From: Actinomycetes bacterium
GTDB lineage: Bacteria; Actinomycetota; Acidimicrobiia; Acidimicrobiales; Palsa-688
Direction of reading: 5' to 3'
Assembly: GCA_021821705.1 (NCBI GenBank)
Contig: JAKACE010000045.1
Span: 1 to 9,190, forward strand
DNA length: 9,190 nt
Program-made: the position numbers and the translations under genes
The notes under the pieces: generated by a model
Told to the model about the DNA's origin: nothing
Seen by the model: only the letters and a program-made list of their open reading frames with translations
Database searches by the model: none
Shown here: positions 1 through 7,720 of the stretch, one piece after another
Numbering within the stretch: position 1 is the first letter of the stretch
How the letters are laid out: each line of letters opens with the position of its first letter

Positions 1-3000
1 GACGAGGTGCGCCGGCTGCTGGGCGAGGCCGTCGCCGCCCTCGAGCCCGTATGGGCCGGCCCGCCCGCCCCGGGTGACGCCGCCGGCATGCGCGCCGCAA
101 CGGCCGCCCTCGGGGCCCTGGACGGTGCGCTCAAGGGCGTGCCCGGGTTGGAGGCAATGCTGGGGGACCCGTCGCTCGAGGCCCTCGTCGAAGAGACGAC
201 GGCGGCCGTGACGTCGCGCCTGCAGTCCTACGAGTCGGCGCTCGACCGGAGCGGGTTGTCGGAGACGGCCGGAGGCATCGAGGATCTCAATGCGGCGATG
301 GTCGCACTGCGGGATTCCGTCTGGGCGTTGGCGCAGGACCGGCTGGACGCACTGCGCAACACCCGCCAGCTGTGCCTCGGCCTCGGTCTTGGCGCCGTGC
401 CGGCGCGGGCCGCTCTGGGGGTCGCCTGGTCCCTCCACGTCGCCCTCCGTTCGCTTGACCGCTTGGAGGTGCGCGGCCGGGACTCTGCAGGGTTGCACCT
501 GATGCTCTCGGGCCACGGGCTCGACCCCACCCGGCCCGAGGTTGCCGCCCTGACGGCCGGGCGCTCCGGCGACCGCCTCTTCACCTCCATGAGCGTGCGC
601 TGGCCGGCCGGCCACCTGTCGATCGTCTACAAGACGGCGGCGGAGATCGGTGAGCTGGGTGACAACGTGAGGGCGCTGCGCCGGGCCGTGGCATCGGACA
701 GGTTGCTGGCGCTGGCCCTGGCGTCGCCGGACGTCGAGGCCACCGTCGTGGCCCACACCCGCTGGGCCAGTGTCGGGCTGATCTCCGAGCCGAACGCCCA
801 CCCGCTCAACTCCGAAGAGGGGGGGCTGGCACCCGGCCCCGACGCCACGGCCTATACGGTCGGGGCTCTCAACGGTGACATAGACAACTACGCGGCCCTG
901 CTGGCGGAAGAGGACATCGCTCCGCCGGCCCAGGTGACGACCGACGCCAAGCTGGTACCGGCCCTGGTGGCCAGGAGGATGGCTTCGGGCCTCGCCCCCG
1001 AGGACGCGTTCAGGCAGGCTGTCGGTCGTTTCGACGGCTCGGTCGGTATTGCCGTCAACATGGCCCGGGAGCCGGGCCGGCTCTTCCTGGCCCTGCGCGG
1101 CAGCGGCCAGAGCCTCAACATCGGCCTCGCCGCGGACGCCTTCGTCGTGGCGAGTGAGCCCTACGGACTTGTCGAGGAGGCGTCGGAGTACCTGCGCATG
1201 GACGGTGAGGGTGGAGGCCAGGTGGTGGTGCTCGAGAGGGGCCGGGCGGGTGAGCTGGACGGTGCCCGCAGGGAGCGCTACGACGGTTCGCCGCTGCCCT
1301 TCGCCCTGTCCGAGGTCAAGCGGGCGGAGATCACCACCAGGGACATAGACCGCCACGGGTTCAGGCACTTCCTGCTCAAGGAGATCTCGGAGGCGGCCCT
1401 TTCGGTGCGCAAGACCCTGCGGGGCAAGCTGGTACCTGGTCCCGGTGGCGCCCACGAGGTGCGGCTCGGTGACGAGGCGGTGCCTGCCACCCTGAGGAGA
1501 TGGCTGGCGGACGGCTCCATAGACCGGGCCGTCGTCGTCGGCCAGGGTACGGCGGCCGTGGCCGGCCAGGCGGTGGCCGCCGCACTGGCAAGGGCCATGC
1601 CCAGCGTGCGTGTCGCCGGGATGCCGGCCACCGAGCTGTCCGGATGGGGGCCCGATGGGACCGGGCTGCCCGACGACCTGACCGGCACGTTGGTCGTGGC
1701 CATAAGCCAGTCGGGCACCACGACCGACACCAACCGCACCGTCGACCTGGTGCGGGCCAGGGGTGCGCTCGTCGTCTCGATCGTCAACCGCCGCAACAGT
1801 GACCTGGTGCAGAAGTCCGACGGCGTTCTCTACACCTCGGACGGGCGCGACGTCGAGATGTCGGTGGCCTCCACCAAGGCCTTCTACTCCCAGGTCGCCG
1901 CCGGCCACCTGCTCGCCGCCGGCCTCGCCGCCTGTTGCGGGCCCGAGCGAGGCCGCGACCGCCAGGACGTGCTGGCCGCACTGCGTGCCCTCCCTGACCA
2001 AATGGTCAGCGTCCTGGCCAAACGCCCCGAGATCGCCGCGATCGCGGCAGCCGTGGCCCCGCCTCGGCGCAACTGGGCCGTGGCCGGCAGCGGGCCGGAC
2101 CACGTCGCCGCAGCCGAGCTCAGGATCAAGCTCTCGGAGCTGTGCTACAAGTCGATAGCGCTGGACACGGTCGAGGACAAAAAGCACATCGACCTGTCCT
2201 GCGAACCGATGGTCATCGTGTGCGCGGCGGGCACGAGCGGCGCCAACGCCCGCGACCTGGCCAAAGAGGTGGCCATCTTCAAGGCCCACAAAGCGGCGCC
2301 GGTGGTCGTCGTGAGCGAGAGCCAGAGGGCGCTCTTCGGCGACGACCTGGACGTCATCGCCGTACCCGGTACCCATCCCGAACTGGCCTTCGTGCTGACG
2401 GCGATGGTCGGCCACATCTTCGGGTACGAGGCGGCGCTGTCCATCGACGCCCAGGCCCACCCCCTACGTGAGGCGCGGTCGCTCATCGAGCGGTCAGGCT
2501 TGGCAGCGGCGGTCGTACCCGCCCTCGAGGCCGTGACCGCTCCAGCCTTGGCCGGCCTGCGCTCGGGCGCCTACGACGGCAGCCTCAGCGCCTCCAGCGC
2601 CGGGAGGCTGACCTCGCTGCTGCGCTATGCGACCGGTGCTCTGCCGGTGGAGGGTTACGAAGCCGAAATGGGCAAGGTCGGGTCGCCCTCCGCCCTGGCC
2701 GAGGACCTGCTTGCAGCTCTGGGGGCTGCCATCGACGAGTTGGCCAGGCCCATCGACGCCATCAAGCACCAGGCCAAGACGGTCACAGTGGGGATATCGC
2801 GCAGCGAGGACGACCTCCTGCGCTCGGTCCTGGTGGTGGAGGCTCTCGGTGCTGGCACGTCGGCCGGTTCTCTCGGCTACAGGGCGCTGCGCTCGCTGAC
2901 TGCTCTGGCACCAGCTGTGCAAGGCGTGCTCGGGTTCACCCGTTACCGGGTCGAGCTCGGCCCCGCCCTCGCACCCCAGGGAGACAGGCTCGCGGGGGCC

Positions 3001-3405
3001 ACGATCAGCGTGGTCGACAGGGGCGGGATCTCCACGGGCATCGTCTCGCGCTCGGCCACCGACCCGACGCTGAGGGGCACCAAGCACAGGACGGCCGAAA
3101 AGCGGGAGGTCACCGTGTTCCGGGGCCTGCACGACGGCCGGACCGGAGTGATGGTCCCCGAGGTCAAAGACGGGCAGGTGATCGGCATAACCCTGTTGCA
3201 CGTACAGTTCGAGGACCGCCTGTCCCCGGTGCAGGCCCGTGCGGTCCTCGAGGGGTACCAGGGGCGCTACGCAGCCCTTGTCGACGCCGTCACCGAGGCC
3301 CGTCCCGGCTTCGACGACGAGGTGCTGGCCAGGGTGCCAGTGATCGACCTGCTCACCGAGCCGGTAGCCGTGCTTGCCGGCCACTGGTCGGCGCAGGAGG
3401 GCTGA
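1..3405 (+). CDS. glmS: Enlarged glucosamine-6-phosphate synthase (glutamine-fructose-6-phosphate aminotransferase), 5' partial
   Basis: Converts fructose-6-phosphate plus glutamine to glucosamine-6-phosphate, the first step towards UDP-GlcNAc and peptidoglycan; cytosolic. The frame is open to base 1, so the GTG at 7 is probably internal and the N-terminal catalytic Cys lies upstream. Numbering from GTG 7, glutaminase motifs are RGRDSAG (156-162), HTRWAS (250-255), LNGDIDNY (288-295) and TTDAK (311-315), retaining counterparts of E. coli Arg73, Asn98/Gly99 and Asp123. The linker helix HFLLKEI (454-460) precedes SIS domain 1 with SQSGTTTDT (567-575) and STKAF (622-626). SIS domain 2 keeps K708, E711 and H727 at exactly the E. 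coli K485/E488/H504 spacing. Visible length is 1132 residues against about 609 for E. coli. The excess is a ~150-residue helical stretch before the first motif and ~300 C-terminal residues. Identity is firm; the role of the extra regions is unknown. First gene of the operon seen here. Confidence 0.93.
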   Translation, partial: DEVRRLLGEAVAALEPVWAGPPAPGDAAGMRAATAALGALDGALKGVPGLEAMLGDPSLEALVEETTAAVTSRLQSYESALDRSGLSETAGGIEDLNAAMVALRDSVWALAQDRLDALRNTRQLCLGLGLGAVPARAALGVAWSLHVALRSLDRLEVRGRDSAGLHLMLSGHGLDPTRPEVAALTAGRSGDRLFTSMSVRWPAGHLSIVYKTAAEIGELGDNVRALRRAVASDRLLALALASPDVEATVVAHTRWASVGLISEPNAHPLNSEEGGLAPGPDATAYTVGALNGDIDNYAALLAEEDIAPPAQVTTDAKLVPALVARRMASGLAPEDAFRQAVGRFDGSVGIAVNMAREPGRLFLALRGSGQSLNIGLAADAFVVASEPYGLVEEASEYLRMDGEGGGQVVVLERGRAGELDGARRERYDGSPLPFALSEVKRAEITTRDIDRHGFRHFLLKEISEAALSVRKTLRGKLVPGPGGAHEVRLGDEAVPATLRRWLADGSIDRAVVVGQGTAAVAGQAVAAALARAMPSVRVAGMPATELSGWGPDGTGLPDDLTGTLVVAISQSGTTTDTNRTVDLVRARGALVVSIVNRRNSDLVQKSDGVLYTSDGRDVEMSVASTKAFYSQVAAGHLLAAGLAACCGPERGRDRQDVLAALRALPDQMVSVLAKRPEIAAIAAAVAPPRRNWAVAGSGPDHVAAAELRIKLSELCYKSIALDTVEDKKHIDLSCEPMVIVCAAGTSGANARDLAKEVAIFKAHKAAPVVVVSESQRALFGDDLDVIAVPGTHPELAFVLTAMVGHIFGYEAALSIDAQAHPLREARSLIERSGLAAAVVPALEAVTAPALAGLRSGAYDGSLSASSAGRLTSLLRYATGALPVEGYEAEMGKVGSPSALAEDLLAALGAAIDELARPIDAIKHQAKTVTVGISRSEDDLLRSVLVVEALGAGTSAGSLGYRALRSLTALAPAVQGVLGFTRYRVELGPALAPQGDRLAGATISVVDRGGISTGIVSRSATDPTLRGTKHRTAEKREVTVFRGLHDGRTGVMVPEVKDGQVIGITLLHVQFEDRLSPVQARAVLEGYQGRYAALVDAVTEARPGFDDEVLARVPVIDLLTEPVAVLAGHWSAQEG
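3395..3400 (+). promoter_or_regulatory. Shine-Dalgarno site of acpS
   Basis: A perfect AGGAGG lies inside the last codons of glmS, seven bases before GTG 3408. It is the clearest ribosome binding site in the window. It decides the acpS start in favour of GTG 3408 over the in-frame ATG at 3435. It also means acpS translation can initiate independently of, or be coupled to, the end of glmS. Confidence 0.75.
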
Positions 3406-3407
3406 GG

Positions 3408-3794
3408 GTGCCAACCGCTGGAGCCCCGCTCGGCATGGGCGTGGACCTGGTCGACATGGAGAGGTTCAGGCAGGTGCTGCAAAGGCGGCCGTCGGTGCGC
3501 GAGCGCCTGTTCACGCCGGGCGAGCAGGAGTACGCCGGCTCCCTGGCGGACCCCGTGCCCTCGCTGGCGGCCCGCTTTGCAGCCAAGGAGGCGGTGATGA
3601 AGGCCCTTGGCGTGGGGCTGGGCAGGTTCGCCTTCCAGGAGGTGGAGGTCCGCCGTCTGCCGTCAGGCCAGCCCGAGCTGGTGCTGTCCGGGGCGGCGGT
3701 ACGCCTGGCGAAGGAGCGGGCGGTCGGCTCGTGGCTCGTCTCGCTCACCCATACTGCAACCGCCGCCGCCGCTGTGGTGTTGGCCCTCTCGTGA
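3408..3794 (+). CDS. acpS: Holo-[acyl-carrier-protein] synthase
   Basis: Transfers 4'-phosphopantetheine from coenzyme A to the conserved serine of apo-ACP, activating it for fatty acid synthesis; Mg2+-dependent and cytosolic. The 128-residue product has the AcpS family length. The N-terminal signature GVDLVDMERF (11-20) contains the Mg2+-ligand Asp13, and RFAAKEAVMKA (56-66) contains the second ligand Glu61 and the CoA-binding lysines. The C-terminal SLTHTATAAAAVV matches the family's final strand. The GTG start is chosen because AGGAGG lies seven bases upstream; an ATG at 3435 would start right at the signature and has no comparable site. The gene begins two bases after the glmS stop and overlaps nnr by four bases (GTGA). 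Nothing looks damaged. Confidence 0.95.
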   Translation: MPTAGAPLGMGVDLVDMERFRQVLQRRPSVRERLFTPGEQEYAGSLADPVPSLAARFAAKEAVMKALGVGLGRFAFQEVEVRRLPSGQPELVLSGAAVRLAKERAVGSWLVSLTHTATAAAAVVLALS

Positions 3795-5194
3795 TACCTG
3801 TACTGACGCCGGAGGAGATGGCCGGGGTTGACCGCACCACGGAGCAGGCCGTGCCCGAGCTGGTGGCACGAGCCGGCGCGGCGGTGGCGTCCGGCGCCCT
3901 GAAGCTGATGGGCGGAGCGTACGCCAGGCGGGTGGTGGTGGTGGCCGGCCCGGGGAACAACGGCGCCGACGGGCGTGTGGCGGCCGAGATCCTGGCCGGC
4001 ATGGGTGCGCTCGTCGATGTCCGCGACGCCAGGGACCTCCGGCCCTCCGAGCCGCTCCCCGAGGCCGACCTGCTGATCGATGCGGCCTACGGCACCGGCT
4101 TGCGGCGGCCTTACCAGCCTCCCCGGAGCTCCTCGCCCGTCCTGGCGGTCGATATCCCGTCGGGTTTGGACGGCCTGACGGGCGAGGTGCCGGATGGCGG
4201 GGGAGTGCTGGCAGCCGCAGCCACGGTCAGCTTTGCCTCGCTGAAGCCCGGCCTGCTTCTCGGGGCTGGACCGGAGCTGGCCGGGGAGCTGACAGTGGCC
4301 GACATCGGGCTCGGGGCCGAGGTCGGCCGGGCGGCTTCCTGCTGGCTCGTCGAGGACGCAGACGTGGCCGGGCACCTTTGCCAGAAGCCACGCGAGTCGC
4401 ACAAGTGGCAGAGCGCCGTTCAGGTCGTGGCCGGCTCGCCCGGGATGACGGGGGCGCCGTGGCTGGTCAGCCGGTCGGCGATGAGAGCCGGGGCGGGGTA
4501 TGTCCGGCTCTCCATGCCAGGGGTGAGCCCGACCGTTCTCCCCCCCAGCGAGGTGGTGCACCTCCCTGTGCCCGCTACCGGCTGGCACGGACCCGTGCTG
4601 GCGCAGATTTCGCGGGTCAAGGCCCTCGTGGTCGGGCCGGGCCTGGGGCCTGTGACCGGTGGCCCCGAGGGCTCGGGGGGGCTACCGGGAGGGGAGGTCG
4701 GCCTGCTGCTGGCAGCGGCCGATGTGCCTGCGGTGGTCGACGCCGACGGCCTCAACGCCATGGGCGGGATTGACGGCCTGGCTGCCGTGGTGGCCCGCCG
4801 TCGCCATCCCACCGTGGTCACACCGCACGCCGGCGAGCTGGCCAGGTTGCTGGGGCGACCGCCAGGTCCGGACAAACTGGCCGTGACCAGGGAAGCGGCG
4901 GCCCGCAGCGGTGCGGTGGTGCTTTTCAAAGGCTCGACCACCGTCGTGGCCGCACCGGACGGGCGGGCCTTGCTGGCGGCGACCGGCAGCGCCCGCTTGG
5001 CCACGGCCGGAACCGGCGACGTCCTGTCGGGAATGGTCGGGGCCTTCCTGGCCAGGGGTATCGCTCCGCTCGAGGCCGCGGCTCTGGCCGCCCACGCCCA
5101 CGGCCGGGCAGCTGGTTCTGGTTTCGCCGAGGGGCTGGTGGCGGGGGATCTCCCAGAGCTGGTGGCCGCTTGGTTGTCCGGTCTGCGGGCATGA
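3791..5194 (+). CDS. nnr: Bifunctional NAD(P)H-hydrate repair enzyme (epimerase plus ADP-dependent dehydratase)
   Basis: Repairs hydrated NADH and NADPH. The N-terminal YjeF_N domain epimerises S- and R-NAD(P)HX, and the C-terminal ribokinase-like domain dehydrates the S form with ADP. The epimerase domain (about 1-200) shows GPGNNGADG (53-61), DAAYGTGL (97-104) and DIPSGLDG (121-128). The dehydratase domain (about 200-467) shows HK at 204-205, GPGLG (282-286), VDADGLN (316-322), TPHAGE (344-349) and GTGDVLSG (407-414), with likely catalytic Asp410. The 467 residues suit the fused form common in bacteria. GTG 3791 is chosen because it overlaps the acpS stop as GTGA and gives the usual start IPVLTPEEM. 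No good Shine-Dalgarno is visible, so translation is probably coupled. An ATG at 3818 has a purine-rich stretch too close to serve. The frame is also open upstream to 3374, but that part only shadows acpS. Confidence 0.94.
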   Translation: MIPVLTPEEMAGVDRTTEQAVPELVARAGAAVASGALKLMGGAYARRVVVVAGPGNNGADGRVAAEILAGMGALVDVRDARDLRPSEPLPEADLLIDAAYGTGLRRPYQPPRSSSPVLAVDIPSGLDGLTGEVPDGGGVLAAAATVSFASLKPGLLLGAGPELAGELTVADIGLGAEVGRAASCWLVEDADVAGHLCQKPRESHKWQSAVQVVAGSPGMTGAPWLVSRSAMRAGAGYVRLSMPGVSPTVLPPSEVVHLPVPATGWHGPVLAQISRVKALVVGPGLGPVTGGPEGSGGLPGGEVGLLLAAADVPAVVDADGLNAMGGIDGLAAVVARRRHPTVVTPHAGELARLLGRPPGPDKLAVTREAAARSGAVVLFKGSTTVVAAPDGRALLAATGSARLATAGTGDVLSGMVGAFLARGIAPLEAAALAAHAHGRAAGSGFAEGLVAGDLPELVAAWLSGLRA

Positions 5195-6408
5195 AAACGG
5201 TAGTGCCCAGCGCCGAGCGTCCCGACGGCTACCTGACGAGCGCCAAGAGGGTGGCGGGGTGGCTGAGGCCGGCCTGGTTGGAGGTCGACCTGGCCAGCGT
5301 CGCCGCCAACGTCGCCCACATCGCCCGCACGGTGGCCCCGGCGAGGGTCTGCGCCATTGTGAAGGCGGACGGGTACGGCCACGGCGCCGTCCGGGTGGCG
5401 TACGCCGCCGTGGAGGGCGGGGCGTCCTATCTGGGTGTGGCCCTGGCCGAGGAGGGCCACGAGCTGCGCCAGGCCGGGCTGGACGTGCCGGTGCTCATAC
5501 TGTCGGAGCCGCCGCCCGAGGCCATGCAGATGGTGGTGGAGGACCACCTGACAGCCACCATCTACACCGTCCGGGGCTTTTCGGCGCTGCTCGAGGCCGC
5601 CCGGGCGGCGCGCCCCGACGGTGGTGGCCGGGCAGCGGCCGGGCCCGTACCCGTGCACCTCAAGCTGGACAGCGGCATGCACCGTGTGGGGGCAGACGAA
5701 GGCACGTTCGTCGAGCTGGCTGCAGCTGTGGCGGGGCAACCGGAGCTGTTCCTGGAGGGAGCTTTCACGCACCTGGCCGTGGCCGACGAGCCGGGCAACG
5801 CTTACACAGGCGAGCAGCTCCGCCGCTTCGAGGCTGCCTTGGCCAGGTTGGACGGCGAGGGGACCAAACCGCGCCTGCTCCACGCTGCAAACTCCGCCGG
5901 GGCGCTGTGCCACCCCGAGGCTCGCTACGCCATGGTGAGACCGGGCATAGCCATGTACGGCATCTCGCCCGGCCCGTTGGTCGCCGGCCACGCCGCCGTC
6001 GCAGCGCTGCGACCGGTGCTGTCGCTCAAGGCCCAGGTCTCCTTGGCCAAGGAGGTCGAAGCGGGCGAGCGTGTCTCCTACGGGTTGCGCTACGAACTGG
6101 CGCAGCGTTCGGTTGTCGCCACCGTGCCGCTCGGTTATGCCGACGGTGTGCCGAGGCGGCTGTACGAAGCAGGGGGCGAGGTGCTGGTGGGCGGGCGGCG
6201 CTGCCCCATAGCGGGGACGGTCACGATGGACCAGATCATGGTCGACTGCGGGCCGGGCGCGGTTGTGCGTGCCGGCGACGAGGTCGTGCTGATCGGTCGG
6301 CAGGGAGACGAGGAGGTGACGGCGTGGGAGTGGGCGCGCCGGCTCGGGACCATCGCCTACGAGGTCACCTGCGGCCTGTCGCCGCGCCTGCCTCGTATCT
6401 ATGTCTGA
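5191..6408 (+). CDS. alr: Alanine racemase, PLP-dependent
   Basis: Interconverts L- and D-alanine, supplying D-Ala for peptidoglycan; a cytosolic fold-type III PLP enzyme. RPAWLEVDL (26-34) is the family's first strand. VKADGYGHGA carries the PLP lysine Lys58. RPGIAMYG supplies Arg250, which pairs with the PLP pyridine nitrogen. ERVSYGLRY carries the second catalytic base Tyr297, and the protein ends RLPRIYV like other Alr proteins. The 405 residues are slightly longer than usual because of about 25 residues before RPAWLEVDL. ATG 5191 is preferred since it overlaps the nnr stop as ATGA, matching the style of the operon. A GTG at 5251 would give a shorter protein but has no properly spaced ribosome site. 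The usual actinobacterial neighbour tsaE does not follow; the next gene is convergent serC. Confidence 0.95.
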   Translation: MKTVVPSAERPDGYLTSAKRVAGWLRPAWLEVDLASVAANVAHIARTVAPARVCAIVKADGYGHGAVRVAYAAVEGGASYLGVALAEEGHELRQAGLDVPVLILSEPPPEAMQMVVEDHLTATIYTVRGFSALLEAARAARPDGGGRAAAGPVPVHLKLDSGMHRVGADEGTFVELAAAVAGQPELFLEGAFTHLAVADEPGNAYTGEQLRRFEAALARLDGEGTKPRLLHAANSAGALCHPEARYAMVRPGIAMYGISPGPLVAGHAAVAALRPVLSLKAQVSLAKEVEAGERVSYGLRYELAQRSVVATVPLGYADGVPRRLYEAGGEVLVGGRRCPIAGTVTMDQIMVDCGPGAVVRAGDEVVLIGRQGDEEVTAWEWARRLGTIAYEVTCGLSPRLPRIYV

Positions 6409-6435
6409 GCCGGGCCCCGGCATCGCCGCCGAGAC

Positions 6436-6449
6436 GGCGCCCGAGCGCC
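6436..6449. terminator. Possible GC hairpin in the alr/serC convergent gap
   Basis: Perfect 5-bp stem GGCGC / GCGCC with a four-base loop CCGA, 28 bases after the alr stop. It has no T-tract on either strand, so it is not a classical intrinsic terminator. Its position between convergent genes is the main support. Confidence 0.22.
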
Positions 6450-6474
6450 AGCGGAGGCCGGGGTGGGCGTGACG

Positions 6475-6492
6475 GCCCGCTCGTCGGCGGGC
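6475..6492. terminator. Possible second GC hairpin in the alr/serC convergent gap
   Basis: Perfect 6-bp stem GCCCGC / GCGGGC around the loop TCGTCG. It lies 22 bases beyond the serC stop and 66 beyond the alr stop. T-less hairpins of this kind are common at convergent gene ends in high-GC actinobacteria, but stems this short also arise by chance at this base composition. Confidence 0.27.
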
Positions 6493-6514
6493 GGTCGGAT
6501 CCTGCGCTCGTCGG

Positions 6515-7648
6515 TCAGGACAGGGCGCTGACGACGTAATCGATGCAGCCGGTCAGGGCCAGGACGTCCTCGGGGTCGATGGCAGGGAACAAGGCCACCC
6601 TCAGCTGGTTGCGCCCGAGCCGGCGGTACGGCTCGGTGTCGACGACCCCGTTGGCCCGCAGGACCTTGGCTACGGCGGCTGCGTCGATCTCGTCGGCGAA
6701 GTCGATGGTGGCGACGGTGTGCGAGCGCTCGTCGGGCTTGGCCACGAAGGGGCTGGCATAGGGCACCTGCTCCGCCCAGCCGTAGATGATCTCGGCTGAC
6801 CGGTCGCAGCGCCCGCACGTGAAGTCCATGCCTCCGTTGGACAGGGCCCACTCGAGCTGGTCGACGGCCAGGAGCAGGGTTACCAGGGCCGGGGTGTTGT
6901 AGGTCTGGTCGAGCCGGCTGTTGTCGACGGCGATGGACAGGTCGAGGAAGGCCGGCACGAAGCGGCCTGCGGCCACGAGCCTTTCCACCCGGGCCAGGGC
7001 GGCCGGCGACATGAGGGCGACCCACAAACCACCGTCCGAGGCCAGGCTCTTCTGGGGGGCGAAGTAGTAGACGTCGAAGGCGGCGGGGTCGACTCGCAGG
7101 CCGGCAGCGGCAGAGGTGGCGTCGACTGCGACCAGCGCGTCGGCGTCAGCGCCCTCTGGCCGGCGGACCTCCATCATCACCCCGGTCGAGGTCTCGTTGT
7201 GGGTCAGGGCGTAAAGGTCCGTCCCGGGCCTGGCCTCCGCCTGGGGGTGGGTCCCGGTCGGGCTTTCGATGACATCGGGGGCATCGAGCCAGGGAGCCGC
7301 CTCGACGGCAGCCGCGAACTTGGAGGAGAACTCTCCGAAGCGCAGGTGCTGGCTGTGCTTTTCCACCAGGCAGAAAGTGGCGATGTCCCAGAAGGCCGTC
7401 GTGCCGCCGTTGCCGAGCACGACCTCGTAGCCGTCCGGAAGCTGGAACAGCTCCGACAGTCCCGACCGCAGGCGCCCGACCACCGAGCGCACGGGTCTCT
7501 GCCTGTGGCTCGTGCCGATCACGGCCCCGGCCGGCCCGGCGAGGGCCTCCACAGCGGAGCGGCGCACCTTGGACGGGCCGCTACCGAAGCGGCCGTCGGC
7601 GGGTAGCAGGTCCTGTGGGATGGTGATGTCCGGCGCTGGGTCAGCCAT
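6515..7648 (-). CDS. serC: Phosphoserine aminotransferase, actinobacterial type
   Basis: Makes O-phosphoserine from 3-phosphohydroxypyruvate and glutamate, the second step of the phosphorylated serine pathway; cytosolic fold-type I PLP enzyme. At 377 residues it has the normal family length. The N-terminal block ITIPQDLLPADGRFGSGPSK (8-27) is characteristic of the actinobacterial subgroup. Cofactor-site elements are GNGGTT (79-84), THNETSTG (149-156), VDATS (175-179, with Asp176 facing the pyridine ring) and FAPQKSLASDGG, whose Lys200 is the Schiff-base lysine. The ATG at 7646-7648 fits because the protein begins just before the conserved block; only a weak ribosome site is visible. It is convergent with alr and divergent from the DUF4129 gene, so it is probably transcribed alone. 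The substrate assignment rests on subgroup motifs, not on residues specific for the phosphate. Confidence 0.92.
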   Translation of the reverse strand: MADPAPDITIPQDLLPADGRFGSGPSKVRRSAVEALAGPAGAVIGTSHRQRPVRSVVGRLRSGLSELFQLPDGYEVVLGNGGTTAFWDIATFCLVEKHSQHLRFGEFSSKFAAAVEAAPWLDAPDVIESPTGTHPQAEARPGTDLYALTHNETSTGVMMEVRRPEGADADALVAVDATSAAAGLRVDPAAFDVYYFAPQKSLASDGGLWVALMSPAALARVERLVAAGRFVPAFLDLSIAVDNSRLDQTYNTPALVTLLLAVDQLEWALSNGGMDFTCGRCDRSAEIIYGWAEQVPYASPFVAKPDERSHTVATIDFADEIDAAAVAKVLRANGVVDTEPYRRLGRNQLRVALFPAIDPEDVLALTGCIDYVVSALS

Positions 7649-7720
7649 GGCTGCCAGTTTGCCAGCAGGCGGCCGGGTGCTCGCCTGAATATGCCGCCGA
7701 CGGCGCCTGGGCAGGACGGC

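Noticed and set aside
7..9. GTG as the start of glmS
   Set aside because: The frame is open from base 1, no ribosome site can be seen, and GlmS needs an N-terminal Cys that is not encoded here.
2494..3414. A 306-codon minus-strand frame opposite the GlmS C-terminal extension
   Set aside because: I considered whether the extension might really be an antisense gene. The minus translation is low-complexity with no family features, while the plus frame continues unbroken from GlmS and holds the acpS ribosome site.
3374..3790. A longer nnr starting upstream
   Set aside because: The added part overlaps acpS and has no YjeF-like sequence; the family N-terminus begins at 3791.
4420..6423. A 667-codon open frame on the minus strand opposite nnr and alr
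   Set aside because: It lies antisense to two clearly conserved genes, is rich in Arg/Pro/His/Gly, has no recognisable motif and is the expected high-GC shadow.
4911..6539. A 542-codon open frame on the plus strand through alr
   Set aside because: Frame-shifted shadow of nnr and alr with Arg/Gly/Pro-rich sequence; all catalytic motifs are in the nnr and alr frames.
7683..7692. A TATTCA-like -10 box for serC on the minus strand
   Set aside because: No matching -35 element and too little A/T around it; one hexamer in this composition is not enough.
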